From DASYQD01 sp036005845 (GTDB lineage Bacteria; Acidobacteriota; Thermoanaerobaculia; Multivoradales; JAIOJS01), in assembly GCA_036005845.1 (NCBI GenBank), contig DASYQD010000014.1, positions 1 through 33,940 of the forward strand: a stretch of DNA of 33,940 nt, given 5' to 3'. The position numbers and the translations under genes were made by a program. The notes under the pieces are model-generated. The model saw nothing but the letters and a program-made list of their open reading frames with translations. It was not told where the DNA came from and ran no database searches. This document shows, in pieces, positions 9,524 through 17,617 of this stretch; the first letter of the stretch is position 1; every line of letters starts with the position of its first letter.

Positions 9524-11977
9524 ATGCGATCCCCCACCATTCCCCTTCGCTTCGACCACTTGCGCGAACGCCGCATTCTCTGGCTCATCGCCGGCGCGAT
9601 CGTGGCGCCGGCCCTCGTCTGCTTGGCCATCGCGGCGCACTTCTGGAGCACCGCCGGGCGGCTCGCCACCTACAAGCCGGCCGAGCCGTCGCGGCTCTAC
9701 GCGGCGCCGCTGGTGTTGCGCCCTGGAGGTCCCGCCGATCGCGCGGCCCTGGTCGCGGACCTGGGGTCGCTTGGCTATCGGCGTACCGCGGGCGCACCAC
9801 ACGCCGGCGAGATGCGCGTGGCTGACGACGAGCTCGAGATCGGGCTGCGGCGCGAAGCCGTCGTCGAAGTGGAGCACGCCGCCCGCGCGACGCGAAGGTT
9901 GAGCGTCGGCCTCCACGACGGCCGCGTCGGCGAGCTGCGCGCCGACGGCGACACGCTGCTCGGCGAGGCGGCGGTGACGCTCGGACGGCCGCTCCTCTTC
10001 ACCTACTACGATGCGGAGTTGCGCGAGTCGCGGCCGGTGCGGCTCGCCGAGCTGCCGCGGCACGTGGTCGCCGCGGTGCTCGCCGCCGAGGACGGCGGCT
10101 ACTTCCGCCACTCCGGCGTGGCGCCGGTCGGCATCGCGCGCGCGGCATGGGAGGACGTGCGGTCGCGCGAGGTGCGGCAGGGCGGCAGCACGATCACCCA
10201 GCAGCTGGTGAAGAACCTCTTCCTCGGCACCCAGCGGACGCTCGGCCGCAAGCTGCGCGAGGCGGTGCTGGCGATGCTGGTCGAGGCGCGTTTCGGCAAG
10301 GAGCGCGTGCTCGAGGCCTACCTCAACGAGATCTACTGGGGCAGCGCCGGCGGCGCCAACCTGCACGGGCTCGGCGCCGCGTCGCTCGCCTACTTCGGCA
10401 AGGAGCCGCGGGAGCTGACGCTGGCCGAGGCGGCTACGCTCGCCGGCATGATCCAGTCGCCCGCCGGCTACTCGCCGCTCGCCGACCCCGCGGCGGCGCG
10501 GCAGCGGCGCGATTGGGTGCTGGAGAGGATGGCGGCTCGCCGGTTCGTCTCGCGCCAGGAAGCGGAGGCGGCGCGGGCCGAGGCGCTCGCCGTGCACCCG
10601 CTGCCGCTCGCCGGCCGCCGGGCGCCCTGGTTCGCGGTGGCGATGGCGGCCGAGGCACGCCAGCGCTTCGACGTCGAGCGTCTCGGCGGCACCGGCTACC
10701 AGCTCCTCTCCACGCTCTCCTCCACCGACCAGGCGATCGCCGAGCAGGAGGTGCGCAGCGGCCTGCGCCAGCTCGAACGCACGGTGGAAGGCTCGCGCGG
10801 CGTGGGGCTGGAGGCGTCGCTCGTCTCGCTCGAGCCCGAGAGCGGCCGCATCCGCGCCTGGGTGGGCGGCCGCGACTGGCGGCGCAGCGAGTTCGACCGC
10901 GTGACGCAGGCGCGACGGCAGGCGGGCAGCGCCTTCAAGCCGATCGTCTACGCGGCGGCGCTCGCCGATGGCCGGCTGACGCCGTGGGAGACGCTGCAGG
11001 ACTCGCCGATTCTGGTGAAGAGCGGCGGCCGCGAGTGGCGGCCGCGCAACAACGACGGCTACTTCCATGGCGACGTGACGCCGGCGGAGGCGCTGGAGCT
11101 GAGCCTCAACGTGCCGGCGGTGCGCGTCGGGATGCGGGCCGGGCTGCCGCGCGTCGTCGAGACGGCGCACGCGATGGGCATCGCCTCGCCGCTGCCGGAG
11201 GTGCCGTCGCTGGCGCTCGGCACCTGCGAGGTGACGTCGCTCGAGCTGGCGACCGCCTACGCCACGCTCGCGGCCGACGGTCGCCGGCCGACGCCCTGGG
11301 GGCTCGAAGGCGTCGTCGACGCCGACGGCGAGACGCTGCTCGGCCCGGCGCCGCCGTCGGCCGTGCGCGTGCTCCCGGCGGAGAGCGCCTACGAGGTGAC
11401 CGCGATGCTGCGCGGCGTGCTCGACCGCGGCACCGGCATCGCGGCGCGCAGCTATGGCGTGCACGGCGCGCTCGCCGGCAAGACCGGCACCACCGACGAC
11501 CGCCGGGACGGCTGGTTCGCCGGCTACTCGGGCGATCGCGTCACCGTCGTGTGGGTGGGCTACGACGACAACAGCGCGACCCGCCTCTCGGGCAGCCGCG
11601 CCGCGCTGCCGGTGTGGAGCCGCTTCACCGCCCGCGCCGAGCCGGCGGGCGGCTGGGCGCCGCTCGAGGCGCCGCCGGGCTTCATGACCGTCGACGTCGA
11701 TCCGACGACCGGCCTGCTGGCGACGCCCTTCTGCCCGCGCCGCGTGCGGCAGGAGCTGCCCAGCTGGCGGGTGCCGCTGCGCCGCTGCGACGTGCACGAG
11801 CCGCAGCAGCAGCTGGCGTACTGGGAATCGCCGCCGCCCGACGCCGCGAACACCGGCCTCGCCGAGTTCATCACCCGCTCGGGCGCCGGCCTGCGCACTC
11901 CGGGACGGTCGCCCGGCCAGGTGACGAGCGTCGTCGGCGAAGGCTCCGACGTCCGACTCGACCACGGCGGCAAGTAG
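9524..11977 (+). CDS. Class A penicillin-binding protein (PBP1b-like)
   Basis: This 817-residue bifunctional enzyme polymerises and cross-links peptidoglycan. After a membrane anchor (LWLIAGAIVAPALVCLAIAA) comes a UB2H-like region (LVADLGSLGYRRT), typical of PBP1b. The glycosyltransferase domain has AAEDGGYFRH with catalytic Glu189 and GGSTITQQLVKNLFLG. The transpeptidase has SAFK with Ser469, SLN, and KTGTTDD from Lys653. It ends with a short PBP1-type tail. ATG 9524 was chosen; a GTG at 9494 is in frame and also possible, and neither has a strong ribosome-binding site. The transglycosylase lies upstream and the M15/LysM protein downstream, a coherent wall-building and wall-trimming set. Confidence 0.94.
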   Translation: MRSPTIPLRFDHLRERRILWLIAGAIVAPALVCLAIAAHFWSTAGRLATYKPAEPSRLYAAPLVLRPGGPADRAALVADLGSLGYRRTAGAPHAGEMRVADDELEIGLRREAVVEVEHAARATRRLSVGLHDGRVGELRADGDTLLGEAAVTLGRPLLFTYYDAELRESRPVRLAELPRHVVAAVLAAEDGGYFRHSGVAPVGIARAAWEDVRSREVRQGGSTITQQLVKNLFLGTQRTLGRKLREAVLAMLVEARFGKERVLEAYLNEIYWGSAGGANLHGLGAASLAYFGKEPRELTLAEAATLAGMIQSPAGYSPLADPAAARQRRDWVLERMAARRFVSRQEAEAARAEALAVHPLPLAGRRAPWFAVAMAAEARQRFDVERLGGTGYQLLSTLSSTDQAIAEQEVRSGLRQLERTVEGSRGVGLEASLVSLEPESGRIRAWVGGRDWRRSEFDRVTQARRQAGSAFKPIVYAAALADGRLTPWETLQDSPILVKSGGREWRPRNNDGYFHGDVTPAEALELSLNVPAVRVGMRAGLPRVVETAHAMGIASPLPEVPSLALGTCEVTSLELATAYATLAADGRRPTPWGLEGVVDADGETLLGPAPPSAVRVLPAESAYEVTAMLRGVLDRGTGIAARSYGVHGALAGKTGTTDDRRDGWFAGYSGDRVTVVWVGYDDNSATRLSGSRAALPVWSRFTARAEPAGGWAPLEAPPGFMTVDVDPTTGLLATPFCPRRVRQELPSWRVPLRRCDVHEPQQQLAYWESPPPDAANTGLAEFITRSGAGLRTPGRSPGQVTSVVGEGSDVRLDHGGK

Positions 11978-12040
11978 CTTCAGGAGGCCGATCGCGCCGC
12001 CGAGGGGCTCGCGAGGGAATACCGTCCTTACCCGGCGGTT

Positions 12041-12046
12041 TATAAT
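12041..12046 (+). promoter_or_regulatory. Perfect -10 box upstream of the M15/LysM gene
   Basis: TATAAT is rare in such GC-rich DNA and lies about 100 bp before the TTG start at 12146. The -35 region is weak. The implied leader contains a short hairpin, CGGGA and TCCCG around 12092-12109, before the AAGGAG at 12131-12136. Confidence 0.5.
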
Positions 12047-12145
12047 GCGGACGGTCGCCGGACCGCTCTCTAACACAAGCTCGTAAGCCGCGGGATCGTC
12101 AGGTCCCGTTCATCACGACCGCGTCGCGACAAGGAGACTGCACCC

Positions 12146-13192
12146 TTGCCCGAGTTTGTTCGCCAGCGTTCCCGCGCCGTCCTCTTCGCCGTCGCCGCCC
12201 TTGTCGCAGCCGCTCCCGCCTTCGCCGCCGCCAGCCTGACGCCCACCCACGCGGGCCTGCTCCGCCAGTCGGTGGGCGCCCGCGACGCCGGGCTCACCTA
12301 TCTGCAGAACGACGGCGAGGTCCACGACTACGTGCGCAAAGGCCTGCTGGTCACCATGCGCAGCAACGGCGACTACTACATCCACCCGGACGTGCGCTTC
12401 ACCGCGGCGCGGCCGGAGGTGAAGGCGTTCGTCGAGCGGCTGGCGAAGCAGTACCACGGCGCTTGCGACGAGAGACTGGTGGTGACCAGCCTGGTGCGGC
12501 CGCGAGACCACCAGCCGTGGAACAGCGACCCGCTGTCGGTGCACCCCACGGGGATGGCGGTCGACCTGCGGATCAGCAACTCGTCGACCTGCCGGCGCTG
12601 GCTCGAAAAGACGCTGCTCGACCTGGAGACCGACGGCCTGATCGAGGCGGCCCGCGAGCGCGTGGTGCCGCACTATCACGTGGTGGTCTTCCCCACTTAC
12701 GCACAGCACCTGGAGCGCAAGGGCGTCGACCTGCCGGCGGCCAACGGTGTGGTCCTCGCCGGGCTGCCGCCGATGATGACGGCGGGATCGTCGGCGAAGA
12801 CGCTCGCGGGCGCGCTGCCGGCGCCGATGACGCCGATCAAGACCGTCGCAGCCACGACCGCCGCGCCGCGCGCGAAGCCGGCCGTGGTGCGCACCACGTC
12901 GCGCAGGCCGGCCACCAGCTCGGCCAGGCACGCCACGGCGCGGCACAGCTCGACGGCGCGCCGCACTTCGACGGCGCGGCACACGTCGACAGCGAAGCAC
13001 TCGTCCACGGCGCGGCACAGCTCTACGGCGCGCCATGCTTCTTCGGTGCACCGCTACAAGGTGCGCAACGGCGACAACCTCTGGTCGATCGCGCGCCAGC
13101 ACGGCGTCTCCGTGCAGGCGATCCGCAAGGCCAACAGGGTGGCATCGGCGCGGCTGCGGCCGGGGCAAGTGATCGCCATCCCGGCGAGATAG
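12146..13192 (+). CDS. Secreted M15-like (DUF5715-type) protein with LysM domain
   Basis: The 348-residue protein has a signal peptide (AVLFAVAALVAAAPAFAAAS). Next is a domain with SVHPTGMAVD (His133, Asp140) and PHYHVVVF (His176/His178), matching the SxHxxGxAxD and later His zinc ligands of M15 peptidases such as VanY. A linker rich in His, Ser, Thr, Ala and Arg, with repeats like STARHSS, spans about residues 250-300, and a LysM domain (YKVRNGDNLWSIARQHGVSV) ends the protein. It probably trims peptidoglycan peptides in the periplasm while LysM holds glycan. The start is TTG 12146 with AAGGAG at 12131-12136. Enzymatic activity is inferred from the motif only. Confidence 0.83.
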   Translation: MPEFVRQRSRAVLFAVAALVAAAPAFAAASLTPTHAGLLRQSVGARDAGLTYLQNDGEVHDYVRKGLLVTMRSNGDYYIHPDVRFTAARPEVKAFVERLAKQYHGACDERLVVTSLVRPRDHQPWNSDPLSVHPTGMAVDLRISNSSTCRRWLEKTLLDLETDGLIEAARERVVPHYHVVVFPTYAQHLERKGVDLPAANGVVLAGLPPMMTAGSSAKTLAGALPAPMTPIKTVAATTAAPRAKPAVVRTTSRRPATSSARHATARHSSTARRTSTARHTSTAKHSSTARHSSTARHASSVHRYKVRNGDNLWSIARQHGVSVQAIRKANRVASARLRPGQVIAIPAR

Positions 13193-13261
13193 CCGCCCGC
13201 GGCACTGTCGCTGCCGGCGTATTTGTTGCCGGCACGTATGTTGCGACCTGGCGCCGGCGCC

Positions 13262-16003
13262 ATGGGCCTGCGCGAGTACAAACGGAAGCGTGACTTCCGG
13301 CAGACGCCGGAGCCCAGCGGCCGCGCCGCCAAGAAGCGCCGGCGCAGCCTGAGCTACGTCATCCAGAAGCACGCCGCGACCCGCCTCCACTACGACTTCC
13401 GGTTAGAGCACGACGGCGTGCTCAAGAGCTGGGCGGTGCCGAAGGGGCCCTCGCTCGACCCCGCCGACAAGCGGCTGGCCGTCGAGGTCGAGGACCATCC
13501 GCTCGACTACGGCGGTTTCGAAGGCGTGATTCCGAAGGGGCAGTACGGCGGCGGCTCGGTGCTGCTCTGGGACCGCGGCACCTGGGAACCCGAGGGCGAT
13601 GCCGGCGAGGCGCTGCGGCGCGGCAAGCTGGAGTTCTCGCTCGACGGCGAGAAGCTGCACGGCCGCTGGCTGCTGGTGCGCACCGGCAGCGACGGCGGCA
13701 AGCCGCAGTGGCTGCTGCGCAAGCTCGCCGACGACGAGGCGCGTCCCGGCAGCGACGGCGCCGTCGTCGAGGAGCGGCCGGAGAGCGTCGAGACCGGCCG
13801 CACCATCGAGGAGATCGGCAAGCGCCCGGCGCGCGTGTGGCGCAGCGACCGCGCCAAGGCGCCGTCCATCGATCCGTCCAAGCTGTCCGCAGCGAAACGC
13901 GGCGCGCTGCCGGCGTTCGTACCGCCGCAGCTCGCCACTCTGGTCTCGGCGCCGCCGAAAGGCGAAGGGTGGGTGCACGAGATCAAGCTCGACGGCTATC
14001 GCGCGCTCTGCCGCTTGGAGAAGGGGCGCGCGCGCCTGCTGACGCGGCGTGAGAACGACTGGACCGACACCTTCGGCCGCATCGCCTCGGCCGCCGCCTT
14101 CCTGCCGGCGCAGACGGCGCTGCTCGACGGCGAGGTGGTGTGGCTCGGCGCTGACGGCCGCACGGACTTCCAGGCGCTGCAGCAGGCGCTCGGCGACGGG
14201 CGCGACGAACGGCTCTTCTACTTCGCCTTCGACCTCCTCCACCTCGACGGCTGGGACCTGCGGCGCACGCCGCTCGTCGAGCGCAAGGGCGCGCTGCGCG
14301 CCTTGCTCGCCGCCGCGCCGGCGGAAGCTTCGGCGCTGCGCTACTCGGACCACGTGGAGAGCGACGGCGAGGCCTTCTTCCGGCAAGCCTGCGCGCACCA
14401 GCTCGAGGGCATCATCGCCAAGCGCGCCGACGCGCCGTATCGCGAGAAGCGCGGCCACGAGTGGCTGAAGATCAAGTGCCTCGCCGAGCAGGAGCTGGTG
14501 ATCGTCGGCTACACCGATCCCAGCGGCTCCCGTCAGGGGCTCGGCGCGCTGCTCGTCGGCGTCCACGAGAACGGCGAGCTGCGCTACGCCGGCAAGGTGG
14601 GCACCGGCTTCGACGGCAAGACGTTGCACGACCTGCTGCGGCGGTTGCAGCCGCTCGAGCGCGCGACGCCCGCGGTCGTCGGCGCGCCGCGCGGCTACAA
14701 GGCGCGCGGCGCGCACTGGGTGGAGCCGCGGCTGGTGGCACAGGTCGCCTTCACCGGTTGGACCGAGGAGGGCGTGCTGCGCCATCCGTCGTTCAAGGGA
14801 CTGCGCGAAGACAAACCGGCGAGCGAGGTGACGCGCGAGGTCGCGGAGCCGGCGCCGCGCGCCACCAAGAGCGCGAGCCGACACCAGGCCGCGGCCAGAG
14901 CTGCGAAAAAACCCGCCGGGAAGAAGCCCGCAGCGAAAAAACCGGCGGCAAAGAAGCCGCTCAGGAAGGCTGCCGCGGACGCACGCAAGCCGGCGGCGAA
15001 GGCGGCGGCCGCGTCGCGCACCAAAAGTGCGAAGCACGCCACGCCGGCAACGCAAGTCGCCGCCGCAAAGCCGTCGGCCTCGGCGAAGCCCGCGCGCCGC
15101 GGCGCCGCGGTCGACGTCGCCGGCGTGCGCATCACCAATCCCGACCGCGTCCTCTACCCCGAGCAGGGCGTCACCAAGCTCGAGCTGGTGCAGTACTACG
15201 AGCGCGTCGCCGACCGCATGCTGCCCTACCTGCACGCCCGGCCGCTGTCCCTGGTGCGCTGCCCCGGCGGCCGCGAGAAGGGGTGCTTCTACCAGAAGCA
15301 CATCGCCGAGGGCGTGCCGCCCGAGCTGGTCGAGGTGCCGGTCACCGAGCGCAGCGGCGCGCCGAGCGTCTACGTCGCCGTCGAGTCGTTGCAGGGCCTG
15401 CTGGTGATGCCGCAGATGGGCGTGCTCGAGCTGCACCCGTGGGGCTCGCGGCGCCAGCACCTGGAGCAGCCGGACGTGCTGATCTTCGATCTCGACCCGG
15501 GGCCCGGCGTCGAGTGGGCCGATTGCATCGGCGCCGCGCGCGACCTGCGTGGCCTGCTGCGCGAGCTCGGCCTGGAGAGCTTCCCCAAGCTCTCCGGCGG
15601 CAAGGGAGTCCACGTCGTGGTGCCGATCGTGCCGGAGATGGAGTGGGACGCCGCGAAGGCGTTCACGCACGCCGTCGTGCAGCTGCTCGCCAAGCGCGAC
15701 CCCGATCGCTACGTGACGACGATGGCGAAGGCGAAGCGCGCCGGCAGGATCTTCCTCGACTACCTGCGTAACGGCTTCGGCAACACCGCCGTGGCGCCCT
15801 ACTCCACCCGCGCGCGGCCGGGCGCGCCGGTCGCGGTGCCGGTGCGGTGGGAGGAGCTGAAGCCGGCGCTGGCGCCCGACCAGTACAACGTGCGCAACAT
15901 CGGCCGCCGCCTGTCGACGCTGCGGCGCGATCCGTGGGAAGGGTTCTTCACCACCAAGCAGAAGGTGCCGCGAGCGGTACTGAAACAGCTCCGCGTTGAT
16001 TGA
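13262..16003 (+). CDS. ligD: Multifunctional non-homologous end-joining DNA ligase LigD
   Basis: The 913-residue protein has the order phosphoesterase, ligase, polymerase. The phosphoesterase has IQKHAATRLHYDFRLEHDG and WAVPKGPS. The ATP-dependent ligase has EIKLDGYR with nucleotidyl-accepting Lys242, LLDGEVVW and IIAKRADAPYREKRG. The primase-like polymerase has ITNPDRVLYP, DLDP with metal-binding Asp743 and Asp745, and SGGKGVHV. An unusual linker of nearly 90 residues, rich in Lys, Ala and Pro (AAKKPAGKKPAAKKP and similar), joins ligase and polymerase. The enzyme processes and seals double-strand breaks, normally with Ku, which is not in this window. The start MGLREYKRKRDF is the family's usual beginning; in-frame TTG 13223 and ATG 13238 are alternatives. 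Confidence 0.95.
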   Translation: MGLREYKRKRDFRQTPEPSGRAAKKRRRSLSYVIQKHAATRLHYDFRLEHDGVLKSWAVPKGPSLDPADKRLAVEVEDHPLDYGGFEGVIPKGQYGGGSVLLWDRGTWEPEGDAGEALRRGKLEFSLDGEKLHGRWLLVRTGSDGGKPQWLLRKLADDEARPGSDGAVVEERPESVETGRTIEEIGKRPARVWRSDRAKAPSIDPSKLSAAKRGALPAFVPPQLATLVSAPPKGEGWVHEIKLDGYRALCRLEKGRARLLTRRENDWTDTFGRIASAAAFLPAQTALLDGEVVWLGADGRTDFQALQQALGDGRDERLFYFAFDLLHLDGWDLRRTPLVERKGALRALLAAAPAEASALRYSDHVESDGEAFFRQACAHQLEGIIAKRADAPYREKRGHEWLKIKCLAEQELVIVGYTDPSGSRQGLGALLVGVHENGELRYAGKVGTGFDGKTLHDLLRRLQPLERATPAVVGAPRGYKARGAHWVEPRLVAQVAFTGWTEEGVLRHPSFKGLREDKPASEVTREVAEPAPRATKSASRHQAAARAAKKPAGKKPAAKKPAAKKPLRKAAADARKPAAKAAAASRTKSAKHATPATQVAAAKPSASAKPARRGAAVDVAGVRITNPDRVLYPEQGVTKLELVQYYERVADRMLPYLHARPLSLVRCPGGREKGCFYQKHIAEGVPPELVEVPVTERSGAPSVYVAVESLQGLLVMPQMGVLELHPWGSRRQHLEQPDVLIFDLDPGPGVEWADCIGAARDLRGLLRELGLESFPKLSGGKGVHVVVPIVPEMEWDAAKAFTHAVVQLLAKRDPDRYVTTMAKAKRAGRIFLDYLRNGFGNTAVAPYSTRARPGAPVAVPVRWEELKPALAPDQYNVRNIGRRLSTLRRDPWEGFFTTKQKVPRAVLKQLRVD

Positions 16004-16027
16004 GCTGCCGGCGCCGCCCGCCCGGCG

Positions 16028-16486
16028 CTAGGCCGACGCGTTGGCGGTGAGCAGCAGGCCCTCGAGCATCTCCAACCGCACCGGCTTGAGCAGGTGGTGG
16101 TCGAAGCCGGCCTCGCGGGCGCGCACGCGGTCGCGCTCCTGGCCGTAGCCGGTGAGGGCGACGAGGAGCAGAGGCCGCTCCGTGTGCTCTTCGCGCAGGC
16201 GGCGGGCCACCTCGAAACCGTCGAGCCGCGGCAGGCCGATGTCGAGCAGCACGACGTCGGGCCGTAGCTTGCGCGCCTGTTCGATGGCGCTCGGACCGTC
16301 ATATGCAGTGGCCACCTGGTGTCCTCGCAGGCTGAGCAGCATCGCCAGCCCTTCGGCGGCATCGAGGTTGTCGTCGACCACCAGGATGCGTCGCGGCGGC
16401 AGAGGGGCGGCCTGGTCGCGGCGTTCGGCCTCGGCGGGGATGGCGTGGGCGGGAGAAGGCGTCGAGTGGGTCGAGTGCTGGTTCAT
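16028..16486 (-). CDS. Stand-alone CheY-like response regulator
   Basis: The 152-residue product is a receiver domain with about 30 extra N-terminal residues. It has the acidic pair Asp38/Asp39 (ILVVDDN), the phosphoacceptor Asp82 (VLLDIGLP), Thr112 (ALTGYG) and Lys134 (LLKPV). There is no output domain. The sequence resembles receivers attached to hybrid histidine kinases. The start is ATG 16486; an ATG at 16498 would add four residues, and neither has a clear ribosome-binding site. It is divergent from topoisomerase IB and convergent with ligD. No partner kinase of two-component type is visible in the window. Confidence 0.88.
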   Translation of the reverse strand: MNQHSTHSTPSPAHAIPAEAERRDQAAPLPPRRILVVDDNLDAAEGLAMLLSLRGHQVATAYDGPSAIEQARKLRPDVVLLDIGLPRLDGFEVARRLREEHTERPLLLVALTGYGQERDRVRAREAGFDHHLLKPVRLEMLEGLLLTANASA

Positions 16487-16549
16487 CGCGGGCAGCATCG
16501 TGCAAGAAGAAAGCCATGGCACTGGATTTGCCCTCGCGGCTCTCTGTCC

Positions 16550-17617
16550 ATGAGCGCCGCCGCCACCGCCGTCGCGTTGCCGCCGCCCGCCGACGACCCG
16601 GCCGCCACTGCGGCGGACGCCGGGCTGCGCTACGTCAGCGACGACAAGCCCGGCATCACCCGCCGTCGCCGGGGCAAGGGCTTCTCCTACCGCGATGCCG
16701 ACGGGAAGCCGCTGCGCGATGCCGAGACCTTGCAGCGCATCCGCTCGCTCGCCATCCCGCCGGCGTGGACCGACGTCTGGATCTGCCCCAATCCGAAGGG
16801 GCACATCCAGGCCACCGGCCGCGACGCCCGCGGCCGCAAGCAGTACCGCTATCACCCGCGCTGGCGCGAGGTGCGCGACGCCACCAAGTTCAGCCGCATG
16901 GTCGAGTTCGGCGAGGCGCTTCCCGCCCTGCGCCGGCGTATCCGCCGCGACCTCCTCCGCACCGGCCTGCCGCGCGAGAAAGTGCTCGCCACCGTCGTGC
17001 GCCTGCTCGAGACGACCTGCATCCGCGTCGGCAACGACGAGTACACGAAGAGCAACGGCACCTTCGGCCTCACCACGCTGCGCAACCACCACGTCGCGGT
17101 GCGCGGCGAGAAGCTCTTCTTCCGCCTGCGCGCCAAGGGCGGCAAGCGGCAGGAGGCGAGGCTCAGCGACCGGAGCGTCGCCAAGGTGGTGCGCGAGTGC
17201 CAGGAGATCCCCGGCTACGAGCTCTTCCAGTACCGCGACGGCGACGGCGAGCCGCAGCCGATCGATTCGGCCGACGTCAACGACTACCTGCGCGAGGTCG
17301 CCGGCAGGAACTTCACCGCCAAGGACTTCCGTACCTGGATGGGGTCGGTGCACGCCCTCGCCCGGCTGCGCGAGGTGTGCGCCGGCGAGGTCAAGGCCAC
17401 CAAGGCGCGCCTCCTCGAGGTGCTGGACTACGTGGCCGGCCAACTCAGCAACACCCGGGCGGTGACGCGCAAGTTCTACGTCCATCCGGGCTTGCAGCAG
17501 GAGTACCTGGAGGGGCGCCTCATCGCCCGCCTGGCGCGCCTGCGCGAGCCGCGCCCCGTGCCCGGGCTGTCCAGCGACGAGACCGTCCTGCTGGCACTGC
17601 TGCGCACCCTCGGATGA
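16550..17617 (+). CDS. DNA topoisomerase IB
   Basis: The 355-residue protein is a bacterial, poxvirus-like type IB topoisomerase, which relaxes supercoils by transient nicking. Catalytic features are TCIRVGNDEY (Arg159), the basic RAKGGKR loop, AKDFRTWMGS (Arg261) and the nucleophile Tyr310 in TRKFYVHP. Asn301 stands where vaccinia has His265, as in some bacterial members. The start is ATG 16550, beginning MSAAATAVALPPP; no strong ribosome-binding site is seen. It overlaps the next gene by ATGA, so the two may be translationally coupled. Nearness to ligD suggests a DNA-maintenance grouping, but that is only context. Confidence 0.93.
   Translation: MSAAATAVALPPPADDPAATAADAGLRYVSDDKPGITRRRRGKGFSYRDADGKPLRDAETLQRIRSLAIPPAWTDVWICPNPKGHIQATGRDARGRKQYRYHPRWREVRDATKFSRMVEFGEALPALRRRIRRDLLRTGLPREKVLATVVRLLETTCIRVGNDEYTKSNGTFGLTTLRNHHVAVRGEKLFFRLRAKGGKRQEARLSDRSVAKVVRECQEIPGYELFQYRDGDGEPQPIDSADVNDYLREVAGRNFTAKDFRTWMGSVHALARLREVCAGEVKATKARLLEVLDYVAGQLSNTRAVTRKFYVHPGLQQEYLEGRLIARLARLREPRPVPGLSSDETVLLALLRTLG

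Noticed and set aside
9434..12076. 880-residue minus-strand frame opposite the PBP gene
   Set aside because: It is an antisense shadow caused by high GC; the plus strand has all PBP motifs.
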